Below, piece after piece: positions 53,566 to 61,880 of a stretch of DNA of 64,000 bases. Every line of letters begins with the position of its first letter. Within the stretch, counting starts at the first letter, position 1. The notes under the pieces were generated by a model. The model was not told the DNA's origin. It saw only the letters and a list, made by a program, of their open reading frames with translations, and ran no database searches. Origin of the DNA: an uncultured Chitinophagaceae bacterium (GTDB taxonomy: Bacteria > Bacteroidota > Bacteroidia > Chitinophagales > Chitinophagaceae). The stretch lies in assembly GCA_937862815.1 (NCBI GenBank), contig CALMED010000005.1:1-64000 (forward strand). Direction: 5' to 3'. The position numbers and the translations under genes are program-made.

Positions 53566-54618
53566 TTACTTCAAAAACAGGATAACCGCTCCTGTGATCA
53601 GCATGTTAACCAGTGCCAGCGGTATCAGGCTCTTCCAGCCCAGGTTCATGAGCTGATCGTAGCGGAAACGGGGAATGGTCCACCGTACCCACATGAACAG
53701 GAAAAGGAAGAACACGATTTTGGCCATGAGCACCCCGGCGCCGATGATGGCCAGTACGTTGGCGGAGAGGCCCCAGGCCTGCTCGTTCACAAAGGGGATG
53801 TCATAACCCCCAAAATACAGGCTGGCCATCAACGCGCTGCTGATGAACATATTGATGTACTCGGCAAACAGGTAGAAGCCCAGCTTCATGCTGGAGTATT
53901 CGGCGTGGTAACCGCCAATCAGTTCGTTTTCGGCTTCGGGCAGGTCAAACGGGGTGCGGTTACACTCGGCGAAGGCGCACACCAGGAAGATGAAAAAGCC
54001 CAGCGGCTGGTACACGATGTTCCAGGCGCCGGTGATCTGCTGGTCCACCATCTCGCGGATGCTGAGCGTACCGGTTACCATCAACAGGGCAATGAGCGAC
54101 AGCCCCATGGCCAGTTCGTACGATATGATCTGTGAAGCAGCCCGCAGACCACCCATGAGGGAATACTTGTTGTTACTGGCCCAGGCGCCGATCATGATGC
54201 CGTACACACCCAGGCTCACCACGCCAAACACGTACAATACACCGATGTTGATGTCGGCAATCTGCAGATCAATGGTGCGGCCAAAGAGTTCCACCTTGTC
54301 GCCCCAGGGAATAACGGCACCGGTGAGCATGGCGGTGATCATGGCCAGGGAAGGTCCCAGAATGAAAAGGATTTTATTCGAAGCGTTGGGGATGAGTTCT
54401 TCCTTGAAAAACAGTTTCATTCCGTCGGCCACCGGCTGCAGCAGGCCAAAGGGGCCGGCCCGGTTGGGACCGCGGCGATCCTGGATCACGGCGGCTACTT
54501 TGCGCTCGGCATACGTGGTGTACATGGCCACCAGCAGTGAAACGGTGATGATGAATGCGATGAAGATAAATTTCTCCAGCACCAGGAACCAGTCTACGGA
54601 TAACAAAGTGATGTCCAT
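53566..54618 (-). CDS. nuoH: NADH-quinone oxidoreductase subunit H
   Basis: 350 residues, eight membrane helices, the quinone-site subunit. Conserved loops are visible: AERKVAAVIQDRRGPNRAGP and NRTPFDLPEAENELIGGYH. Its ATG shares one base with the nuoG stop (TAATG), giving tight coupling. Confidence 0.97.
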   Translation of the reverse strand: MDITLLSVDWFLVLEKFIFIAFIITVSLLVAMYTTYAERKVAAVIQDRRGPNRAGPFGLLQPVADGMKLFFKEELIPNASNKILFILGPSLAMITAMLTGAVIPWGDKVELFGRTIDLQIADINIGVLYVFGVVSLGVYGIMIGAWASNNKYSLMGGLRAASQIISYELAMGLSLIALLMVTGTLSIREMVDQQITGAWNIVYQPLGFFIFLVCAFAECNRTPFDLPEAENELIGGYHAEYSSMKLGFYLFAEYINMFISSALMASLYFGGYDIPFVNEQAWGLSANVLAIIGAGVLMAKIVFFLFLFMWVRWTIPRFRYDQLMNLGWKSLIPLALVNMLITGAVILFLK

Positions 54619-55730
54619 TAATTATCTTTCTTGATTTGTTTAAAAACCTGTGAGGTGGCCGGACCGTTGATGGCACTCAGTTCCACCTGGTTGACTTCGC
54701 TCACGTCTTTGATGTTCATCAGGAGTTTGGGATCGCGTCCGCCCATCACCTTTGCCACGGTTTCGTTGGGTTTCTTCAGCCCGGTGTAGTGGCCCTGTGA
54801 AATAACGGAGTGACGGTTGACCTGGCTGGGACCTTCAATCACCCAGTCGCTGGCTTTCTTGCGTTCAAAACGGCATTTGTTGCAGATCCAGCCCGGCGTA
54901 CCCTTACTGCTTTGCTTCACTTCGCCCCATTCGTCTTTACGGGCCGTTACCCGAAGCACTTCATCGCCCCGCATCCACAGCTGCACTTCGCCGCTGCAGG
55001 TGTCGCAGTTGCAATGTGCATCCACGGGCTTGGTGAACCACACCCTGTTCTTGAATCGGAAGGTTTTATCGGTAAGGGCGCCTACCGGGCATACATCAAT
55101 CACGTTCCCGATGAAATCGTTGTTGAGGTTTTGCTCTATGAGGGTGGCGATTTCCGCATGATCGCCCCGCATGAGAATACCGTGTTTACGCTCAGTGCTC
55201 ACCTGGTCGGCCACGTACACGCAGCGGTAACAGAGGATGCAGCGGGTCATGTGCAGCTGGATGTAGTCGCCCAGTTCGTGCTTTTCAAAGGTGCGGCGTT
55301 TAAACTCGTAACGGCCCGCTCCGGCGCCGTGTTCGTAGCTGAGGTCCTGGAGGTGACACTCGCCGGCCTGGTCGCAGATGGGACAGTCGAGCGGGTGGTT
55401 GATCAGCAGGAACTCCACCACGCCTTTGCGGGCATCGAGTACGCGTTCGCTGGTGATGTTCTTCACCACCATGCCGTCCATTACGTTGGTGCGGCAGCTG
55501 GCCACCAGTTTGGGCATGGGCCGCGGGTCGGCCGCCGATCCGGCCGCCACTTCCACCAGGCAGGTGCGGCATTTCCCGCCGCTGTCTTTGAGGGTGGTAT
55601 AGTAACACATGGCCGGGGGAGCCACTTCGCCGCCCACTTTACGGGCAGCCTGCAGGATGGTGGTGCCCGGCTCCACTTCGACGGTGATGTTGTCGATGGT
55701 GACCTTGAAGAGTTGTTTTTGTTCGCTCAT
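54618..55730 (-). CDS. nuoG: NADH-quinone oxidoreductase subunit G, short form
   Basis: 370 residues from ATG 55730 (MSEQKQLFKVTIDN). N-terminal [2Fe-2S] domain (CYYTTLKDSGGKCRTCLVEV, then a third Cys), the NuoG His-Cys3 [4Fe-4S] motif in DCPICDQAGECHLQD, a further ferredoxin-like domain (CILCYRCVYVADQV, IDVCPVGALTDK) and a last Cys-rich region CNCDTCSG. The C-terminal molybdopterin-fold domain of 900-residue NuoG proteins is missing, a form that is normal in several Bacteroidota. All clusters needed for electron flow appear present. Confidence 0.93.
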   Translation of the reverse strand: MSEQKQLFKVTIDNITVEVEPGTTILQAARKVGGEVAPPAMCYYTTLKDSGGKCRTCLVEVAAGSAADPRPMPKLVASCRTNVMDGMVVKNITSERVLDARKGVVEFLLINHPLDCPICDQAGECHLQDLSYEHGAGAGRYEFKRRTFEKHELGDYIQLHMTRCILCYRCVYVADQVSTERKHGILMRGDHAEIATLIEQNLNNDFIGNVIDVCPVGALTDKTFRFKNRVWFTKPVDAHCNCDTCSGEVQLWMRGDEVLRVTARKDEWGEVKQSSKGTPGWICNKCRFERKKASDWVIEGPSQVNRHSVISQGHYTGLKKPNETVAKVMGGRDPKLLMNIKDVSEVNQVELSAINGPATSQVFKQIKKDN

Positions 55731-55775
55731 ATATTGTTTCTCGCGGCGCACGCAAAGATTTTGCGGCGCAACGTT

Positions 55776-56158
55776 TTATAAATGATTAGCAATTCGCTTT
55801 ATTCCGTCTTTCAAAAAAATCACATTAAAGTTTACCAAAAGCCCCAACTTCAGATTTGTCAATTTTAAATAGGTCAGAACCTGTTTAAAATGCAGATCAC
55901 TGTGAGTTTCAACGCTTTTAAACTCAACAATAACTTTATCGTCGAGTATGATGTCGGCCCGGAATCCAATTTCCAGAAATACCTGCTCATGCATGAGCGG
56001 AATCCCTTTTTCCGCTGATAAGGAACTCCAAGCTCAGACCATTCGTAACAAAAGATCTCTTCATACACGCTCTCAAAAAGTCCTGAACCGTATTGCCTGT
56101 GTATGCCAAAGCAGATATCCTGCGCCCTTGTGGCGATTTCATTTTCGGTATTTTTCAT
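55776..56158 (-). pseudogene. GxxExxY protein, frameshifted
   Basis: The first part (56158-56012) reads IHRQYGSGLFESVYEEIFCY, which contains the GxxExxY signature of a small PD-(D/E)XK-like family. After VPYQRKKG the frame must change by one base in the A5 run at 56007-56011 to continue as PLMHEQVFLEIGFRADIILD, then KVIVEFKSVE and LLVNFNVIFLKDGIKRI. Restored length would be about 127 residues. It is wedged between nuoF and nuoG, 46 bases from either gene. Either a decaying insertion or a homopolymer sequencing error. Confidence 0.8.
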
Positions 56159-56204
56159 ATGTTAGCTGCGTTCTCTGCCCCGCTGTGTGCGCCGCGTGAA
56201 ACCC

Positions 56205-57557
56205 TCAGGCCAAAACCTCCAACGGCTTGGCATAATTCGCCAGCCCGTAATTCCGCGTTTGCGCTTCTGCGGGGTTGGTCACGTGCCATTCAAACTCATC
56301 GCGGAAGTGGCGGATAGCAGCTGCTACGGGCCATGCCGCCGCATCGCCCAGCGGGCAGATGGTGTTGCCTTCGATCTTACGCTGAATGTCCCACAGCAGG
56401 TCAATATCACTCATCTTTCCCTTACCTGTTTCCATGTTGAGCAGGATCTTCTCCATCCACCCGGTTCCCTCACGGCAGGGCGAACACTGCCCACAGCTCT
56501 CGTGGCGGTAGAAACGGGCCAGCGTGTATGTATGCTTCACTACGCACTGGTCTTCGTCGAGCACAATAAACCCACCGCTTCCCATCATACTGCCGGTGGC
56601 AAAACCGCCATCGGCCAGGCTTTCGTAGGTCATCATACGGGTCTCCCCCCTGGCTGTTTTCAGCAGCAGGTTGGCCGGCAGAATGGGTACCGACGAACCA
56701 CCCGGAATGCAGGCTTTGAGGCGTTTGCCGCTGGCGATACCGCCGCAGTATTCGTCGCTGTAGATAAACTCCTCCACGGAGATGTTCATTTCTATTTCAT
56801 AGACACCCGGCCTGGCCACGTTGCCGCAGGCGGATATAAGTTTGGTGCCGGTGGATTTGCCGATACCGATGCGGGCGTATTCATCACCCCCGTCGTTGAT
56901 GATGGGCACCACCGCCGCGATGGTTTCCACGTTGTTGACCACGGTGGGACAGCCCCACAATCCTTTCACAGCCGGGAAGGGCGGCTTGATGCGGGGGTTG
57001 CCCCGCTTGCCTTCCAGCGACTCAATAAGAGCGGTTTCCTCGCCGCAGATGTAGGCGCCGGCGCCGGGATGTACGTATATTTCACAATCGAACCCGCTGC
57101 CGAGGATATTCTTGCCCAGCCATCCGGCCTGGCGTGCTTCCGCGATGGCCTGTTCCAGGATCTCTTTCACCCACCAGTATTCGCCGCGGATGTAGATGTA
57201 CGAACGGTTGCTGCCCAGTGCAAAAGAAGAAACAATCATTCCCTCGATGAGCAGATGGGGGATGAACTCCATCAGGTAGCGGTCTTTGAAGGTACCGGGC
57301 TCGCTCTCATCGGCGTTCACCACCAGGTAACGGGGTACCCCTTCGGGCTTGGCTAAAAAGCTCCATTTCATACCGGTGGGGAAACCGGCACCGCCCCGGC
57401 CCCGCAGGCCGCTCTTCTTCACTTCTTCCACGATGGCTTCCGGACTCAACTGCTTCAATGCCTTCTCCACGCTGCGGTAACCTCCCTCGCGGCGGTACAC
57501 CTCGTATTGGCGGATGCCTTCGACCTGTGCTTTTTCCAATAATAATTTTCTTGCCAT
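56205..57557 (-). CDS. nuoF: NADH-quinone oxidoreductase subunit F (NADH/FMN site)
   Basis: 450 residues. FMN/NADH-binding region with RGRGGAGFPTGMKW, ADESEPGTFKDR, GAGAYICGEETALIESLEGKRG, and the N3 [4Fe-4S] motif ESCGQCSPCREG plus a distant Cys in TICPLGD. Accepts hydride from NADH and passes electrons to NuoE and NuoG. Complete length. Confidence 0.97.
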   Translation of the reverse strand: MARKLLLEKAQVEGIRQYEVYRREGGYRSVEKALKQLSPEAIVEEVKKSGLRGRGGAGFPTGMKWSFLAKPEGVPRYLVVNADESEPGTFKDRYLMEFIPHLLIEGMIVSSFALGSNRSYIYIRGEYWWVKEILEQAIAEARQAGWLGKNILGSGFDCEIYVHPGAGAYICGEETALIESLEGKRGNPRIKPPFPAVKGLWGCPTVVNNVETIAAVVPIINDGGDEYARIGIGKSTGTKLISACGNVARPGVYEIEMNISVEEFIYSDEYCGGIASGKRLKACIPGGSSVPILPANLLLKTARGETRMMTYESLADGGFATGSMMGSGGFIVLDEDQCVVKHTYTLARFYRHESCGQCSPCREGTGWMEKILLNMETGKGKMSDIDLLWDIQRKIEGNTICPLGDAAAWPVAAAIRHFRDEFEWHVTNPAEAQTRNYGLANYAKPLEVLA

Positions 57558-57575
57558 ATTCCGTTTGCTTCTGAA

Positions 57576-57791
57576 TTATGTGTTGGGTCCTTTCCGTTCA
57601 AACCATCCGGGCCTGAGTTTAGCCGTCCAGCGCAGGATGATCGAAGCTACCATGAGCCCCAGCCCGCTGCCGCCCAGTACCAGCTGCGCTTCTTCGTTTG
57701 CAGTGAGGTATTTCGACAGGAAGATCGCCACCCCGGTAAGGGACAATACAAAACTGACCAGCACGATTTTTTTATACCGCTTCGGATCCAT
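57576..57791 (-). CDS. Small membrane protein with two helices
   Basis: 71 residues with two membrane helices (about 8-26 and 38-55), a basic start (MDPKRYKKI) and a basic end. I recognise no family. It overlaps the NlpE-like stop codon by one base (TGATG) and precedes nuoF by 18 bases, so it is translated with the operon. Could be a small assembly factor. Confidence 0.6.
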   Translation of the reverse strand: MDPKRYKKIVLVSFVLSLTGVAIFLSKYLTANEEAQLVLGGSGLGLMVASIILRWTAKLRPGWFERKGPNT

Positions 57792-58246
57792 CAGGGTTGT
57801 TTGTTTAAAATATATTTATCTGCCAGTTCACCGGTGATACGGTTGCCTTCCATATCCAGTTGAAAGAGTTTGTTCTCGCCCACGTGGTAACGGGCCGGGG
57901 CGTTAGTGATGCCTTCCAGCTCCACCGTGTTACCATCCAACCAGTGCCAGCGGCCTTCGGTGTTCACACCGGCAGCCGGGGATTTGCCCAGGTAGCTGGT
58001 GGTGTAGCGGTAGGTGCTGTCGGTATGAAGCACTACGGTTGTAGTGATTCCTTCACAGCCGGCACAGGGTACCACGCCGGAGTAGGTTCCGGCCCAGTCG
58101 AGGGCCGTGCGGGCATCGTGCATATCGGGCGCTGCCGGCACGGTGGAATCAGCCGATGTTAGTACGGTCTCTTTCTTTCCGGCCGGCTCGTTATTGTTAC
58201 AAGCCGTGAGAAAAATGAAAGCGAGTATGATGGTACAGTATCTCAT
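57791..58246 (-). CDS. NlpE-like lipoprotein
   Basis: 151 residues. Lipoprotein signal with lipobox FLTAC and the diacylglyceryl cysteine at about residue 16. An NlpE N-terminal domain follows, with GTYSGVVPCAGCEGITT containing the CxxC that is typical of NlpE, a beta barrel related to lipocalins. In Escherichia coli NlpE senses surface contact and lipoprotein or copper stress. Its place within the nuo operon is unusual and may reflect insertion or co-regulation with envelope state. Confidence 0.85.
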   Translation of the reverse strand: MRYCTIILAFIFLTACNNNEPAGKKETVLTSADSTVPAAPDMHDARTALDWAGTYSGVVPCAGCEGITTTVVLHTDSTYRYTTSYLGKSPAAGVNTEGRWHWLDGNTVELEGITNAPARYHVGENKLFQLDMEGNRITGELADKYILNKQP

Positions 58247-58253
58247 CTAATCA

Positions 58254-58742
58254 TCAATTGGCCTTTGCTTTTCCTTCTGCAATCAGGGCGTCTACTTTTT
58301 CTTTCGTCAGGTGTTCGCGGTAGTCGGGACCCAGCTGCAGCATGGGTGCATAACCGCAGGCGCCCAGGCATTCCACTGCCTTCAGGGTAAACAAGCCATC
58401 GGCCGTGGTTTCGCCGGGCCGTATGCCCAACCGGTCATAAATATGTGCAAGAATGTCATCACTGCCACGAAGCATACATGGGCCGGTCTGGCACACTTCC
58501 AGTACCGTTTTACCCACGGGCTGCAGGTTGTACATGCTGTAGAAGGTAGCCACTTCATACACTTCAATGGGCTTGATCTGCAGCAATCCGGCGGCATAGT
58601 CCATGGCTTCGGTGCTGAGCCATCCGCCGTTTTCTTTTTGTATCAGGTGCAGCAGGGGCAGGAGGGCACTTTTCTGCCGTCCTTCGGGGTAGTGAGCAAT
58701 CAGCTCGTCCACCTGCTTCAATTTGTCGTCTGTCAACCTCAT
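58254..58742 (-). CDS. nuoE: NADH-quinone oxidoreductase subunit E ([2Fe-2S])
   Basis: 162 residues, thioredoxin-like fold. Ligands of cluster N1a: Cys in VCQTGPCML and CLGACGYAPM. N-terminal helical bundle (HYPEGRQKSALLPLLHLIQ). It lies 7 bases before the NlpE-like gene and 56 bases after nuoD. Confidence 0.95.
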   Translation of the reverse strand: MRLTDDKLKQVDELIAHYPEGRQKSALLPLLHLIQKENGGWLSTEAMDYAAGLLQIKPIEVYEVATFYSMYNLQPVGKTVLEVCQTGPCMLRGSDDILAHIYDRLGIRPGETTADGLFTLKAVECLGACGYAPMLQLGPDYREHLTKEKVDALIAEGKAKAN

Positions 58743-58798
58743 GTGCGTGTATCGTTAATAGTTGAGTTCGTTGTTTACTCCGTTCTTGCTGCAGTTGC

Positions 58799-60025
58799 TC
58801 AGGCATCCAGCTCGCCCGCAATCAGGTTCAGGCTGCTCATCACCACAATGGCATCGCTCAGCATCGCCCCTTTGATCAGTTCGGGATAGGCCTGGTAATA
58901 AATGAAACAGGGCCGGCGGAAATGCAGGCGGTAGGGGGTGCGGCCACCGTCGCTGATGAAATAGTAGCCCAGCTCACCGTTGGCGCCTTCCACACTGTGG
59001 TACACTTCTCCAGTGGGCATGTCAATCTCACCCATGATGATCTTGAAATGCCAGATCAAGGCTTCCATGTTCGTATAGACTTTCTGCTTTTCGGGCAGGT
59101 AATATTCCGGCACGTCGGCGTGATACACCTGCGACTCCTCCCCTTTCATGTCCTGTATTTTCTGGTAGGCCTGGTTGATGAGGCTGAGACTCTGCCACAT
59201 TTCTTCGTTGCGCACGAGGAAACGATCGTAAGTATCGCCGGTACTTCCTACGGGTACGATAAAGTCGAAGTCTTCGTAGGAGGAATACGGGGTATGTACC
59301 CGCACATCGTAATCCACCCCGGCGGCCCGTAGGTTGGGGCCGGTGAAGCCGTAGTTCAGGGCCCGTTCGGCGCTGATGGGACCGCAGCCGATGGTGCGTT
59401 CCATGAAGATGCGGTTGCGGGTGAAAAGGTTCTCAAATTCCTTGAGAGCCTTGGGATATTCTTTCAGGAAACGTTCGAGTTTTTCCCAGGCAACGGGCGT
59501 GAAGTTGCGTTCAAAACCGCCGATGCGTCCGATGTTGGTGGTGAGGCGGCTGCCGCAGATCTCTTCATAGATTTCGTAGATAAGCTCGCGGTACTCCATC
59601 AGGTACACGAAGCCGGTGAAAGCGCCGGTGTCCACCCCGATGATGGAATTGCAGATGAGGTGATCGGAGATGCGTGCCAGCTCCATGATGATGATGCGGA
59701 GGTAATCCACCCGCTTGGGCGTTTGAACGCCCAGCAGTTTTTCGCAGGTCATGTGCCAGCCCATGTTGTTGATGGGACTGCTGCAGTAGTTCAGCCGGTC
59801 GGTGATGGGCGTTACCTGGTAGAGGGGGCGCCGTTCGGCCAGTTTTTCGAAGGCCCGGTGGATATAGCCCACGGTGGACTCAGCGCTGAGGATGCGCTCA
59901 CCGTCCATCTCCAGCACGTTCTGGAACACACCGTGTGTGGCCGGGTGCGTGGGTCCCAGGTTGAGCGTGGTGGTCTTCTTTTCAATGGAACCCTCGGGTA
60001 ACAATATGTTTTGTACGTCGGTCAT
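58799..60025 (-). CDS. nuoD: NADH-quinone oxidoreductase subunit D (49 kDa, quinone site)
   Basis: 408 residues. GPTHPATHGVFQN at the N-terminus, YCSSPINNMGWHM, GCGPISAERALNYGFTGPNLRA and the C-terminal DAIVVMSSLNLIAGELDA. Separate from nuoC, i.e. not the fused nuoCD of gamma-proteobacteria. Confidence 0.97.
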   Translation of the reverse strand: MTDVQNILLPEGSIEKKTTTLNLGPTHPATHGVFQNVLEMDGERILSAESTVGYIHRAFEKLAERRPLYQVTPITDRLNYCSSPINNMGWHMTCEKLLGVQTPKRVDYLRIIIMELARISDHLICNSIIGVDTGAFTGFVYLMEYRELIYEIYEEICGSRLTTNIGRIGGFERNFTPVAWEKLERFLKEYPKALKEFENLFTRNRIFMERTIGCGPISAERALNYGFTGPNLRAAGVDYDVRVHTPYSSYEDFDFIVPVGSTGDTYDRFLVRNEEMWQSLSLINQAYQKIQDMKGEESQVYHADVPEYYLPEKQKVYTNMEALIWHFKIIMGEIDMPTGEVYHSVEGANGELGYYFISDGGRTPYRLHFRRPCFIYYQAYPELIKGAMLSDAIVVMSSLNLIAGELDA

Positions 60026-60076
60026 GGTGCGTCAGGAACAGGTTTCAAGTCAACAATCGGGTGACAAGGGACTGCA

Positions 60077-60595
60077 TTATGCAATGCTGCCGCCCCGTCC
60101 GAACATTTCATCGTCTTTATCAATACGGGTCTGGTCTTCCAGCGGGAACTCTTTCCGCAGGGGGAAATAATCCATTTCATCCACATTGAGAATGCGCTTC
60201 AGGTTGGGATGCCCCAGGAAGTTCACCCCAAAGAAATCGTAAGTCTCCCGCTCCATCCAGTTGGCCGTGGCAAAGAGTTTGGTGGCGGTAAACACATCGG
60301 GCTGCCGGATGTCGGTGAACACTTTAAAGCGGATCCGCACATTGTCTACCAGGTTGTGCAGGTGGTACACCACCGCCAGCTCACGGCCCTGATCCCCGGG
60401 GTAGTGCACGGCCTGCAGGTCGGTGAGGAACCGGAATTTCAGCTCTTCATCGTCGTAGAGGAACTGCAGAACTTTCAGGTTCAGTTCTTTGGGCGCTTCA
60501 AATGTAAGCATACCGTATGGTTCGGAGAAAGCGCTGAGCTGGTCGCCGAATTTCTCCGTCAGCCGTTGTTGTATCTGTTCGTTGGATAATCCCAT
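60077..60595 (-). CDS. nuoC: NADH-quinone oxidoreductase subunit C (30 kDa)
   Basis: 172 residues. Landmarks: WMERETYDFFGVNFLGHPNLKRIL and the C-terminal YFPLRKEFPLEDQTR. Part of the quinone-binding arm with NuoD and NuoB. Confidence 0.95.
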   Translation of the reverse strand: MGLSNEQIQQRLTEKFGDQLSAFSEPYGMLTFEAPKELNLKVLQFLYDDEELKFRFLTDLQAVHYPGDQGRELAVVYHLHNLVDNVRIRFKVFTDIRQPDVFTATKLFATANWMERETYDFFGVNFLGHPNLKRILNVDEMDYFPLRKEFPLEDQTRIDKDDEMFGRGGSIA

Positions 60596-60656
60596 GATTC
60601 GATTTAGTTGATCCGTTCGTGGCCGGGCTGCCTTGCAGCATAGCCGGCCCTATCAC

Positions 60657-61247
60657 TTACTCAATGCCGTAACTGTTCAGTAATTGCTTGTAGTGTTCGC
60701 TGTTGCGGCGGCGCAGGCTTTCTTTGCCCACCAGGTCCTGCACCCGCATCAAACCATCGAGAATGGCTTCGGGACGGGGCGGGCACCCGGGAACATATAC
60801 ATCCACCGGCACCACCTGGTCTATGCCCTGCAACACACTGTAGGTATCGAAAATACCGCCGCTGCTGGCACAGGCGCCCACGGCCATCACCCAGCGGGGC
60901 TCGGCCATCTGCAGGTACACCTGCTTCACCACCGGTCCCATTTTTTTGGAAATGGTACCCATCACCATCATCAGGTCGCACTGGCGGGGTGTGAAAGCCA
61001 TTCGCTCCGAACCAAAACGACCCAGATCGTAGTGGGCGGCGGCGGTTGCCATGAATTCAATGCCGCAGCAGGAAGTGGCAAAAGGAAGCGGCCAGATGGA
61101 GTTTTTACGGGCCAGCCCCACCACTTCGCTGAGTTTGGTGGCAAAGAAACCCTCGCCCATGTGTCCATCGGGCATTCCTACTACGCTGATATGGCTGTTG
61201 ATATCGGCAGCCTTGGGGGTAATATTAAATTGTACCGGACGTGACAT
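60657..61247 (-). CDS. nuoB: NADH-quinone oxidoreductase subunit B ([4Fe-4S] N2)
   Basis: 196 residues. The paired cysteines of cluster N2 are in ATSCCGIEFM, with CASSGG and YVPGCPPRPEAI supplying the remaining ligands. Terminal electron donor to quinone. The 100-base gap before nuoA's end is otherwise empty. Confidence 0.97.
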   Translation of the reverse strand: MSRPVQFNITPKAADINSHISVVGMPDGHMGEGFFATKLSEVVGLARKNSIWPLPFATSCCGIEFMATAAAHYDLGRFGSERMAFTPRQCDLMMVMGTISKKMGPVVKQVYLQMAEPRWVMAVGACASSGGIFDTYSVLQGIDQVVPVDVYVPGCPPRPEAILDGLMRVQDLVGKESLRRRNSEHYKQLLNSYGIE

Positions 61248-61347
61248 ATGCTTTTAATTTTAGGAAGTAAGCCGTTTCCAGAGAGTAACAACCTGTATCA
61301 CATAAAGTTGCCCGATTGATCTGGTTCAGCCCTTCCGCAACGTTCTA

Positions 61348-61770
61348 TTAATCTTCCCAGTTGAGTGCGCCTTTTTTAATGATGTAGATAAATCCGCAAA
61401 GGAAAAATCCTACAAACATCAATACGGCGAAAAACCCCTGCCACCCCAGATCTCTGAAATTGACTGCGTAAGGGTAAAAAAAGATCACTTCCACATCAAA
61501 CAACACAAACAGGATGGCCACCAGGAAGTATTTCACCGCCATGGGTTGCCGGGCATTGCCGTGAATTTCAATACCACTTTCAAAGTTTTCCAGCTTTTCG
61601 AAGGTAGGACGTTTGGGACCCAGCCAATGGGTGAGCACCATGATCAATGCCACCAGCCCCACTGCAAACAAAAGTTGAATACCTACCGGAAAGTAGCTGG
61701 AAGGAGTATCGCCCTGCAATAAGGTGGATGTAGCCGGACTGGCCTGTAAAATGGAAATCCAAAGGTTCAT
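61348..61770 (-). CDS. nuoA: NADH-quinone oxidoreductase subunit A
   Basis: 140 residues from ATG 61770 (MNLWISILQASP); a TTG-type upstream start would add 20 implausible residues. Three membrane helices, FESGIEIHGNAR loop and the conserved FLVAILFVLFDVEVIFFYPYA helix. First gene of the operon, preceded by a -7-like box at 61790-61797. Confidence 0.95.
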   Translation of the reverse strand: MNLWISILQASPATSTLLQGDTPSSYFPVGIQLLFAVGLVALIMVLTHWLGPKRPTFEKLENFESGIEIHGNARQPMAVKYFLVAILFVLFDVEVIFFYPYAVNFRDLGWQGFFAVLMFVGFFLCGFIYIIKKGALNWED

Positions 61771-61789
61771 TGGCTGGTTTTTATCGGCG

Positions 61790-61797
61790 CAAAAATA
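61790..61797 (-). promoter_or_regulatory. Candidate -7 box of the nuo operon
   Basis: TATTTTTG on the minus strand matches TAnnTTTG and lies about 20 bases before the nuoA ATG, leaving a short leader. It follows directly after the terminator of the upstream gene, as expected for an operon start. No convincing -33 element. Confidence 0.45.
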
Positions 61798-61828
61798 AGA
61801 CAGCCACAGCAGATTCAGGCAGGAGAAC

Positions 61829-61853
61829 AAAAAAAACCCCTCACCGGGAGGGG
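61829..61853 (-). terminator. Rho-independent terminator of the TPR gene
   Basis: On the minus strand CCCCTCCCGGTGAGGGG forms the stem-loop (61853-61837), followed by eight T's (61836-61829), 27 bases after the stop codon of the TPR gene. Confidence 0.93.
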
Positions 61854-61880
61854 ATTTGCAAAGTGTTGTATAACGGGAAG

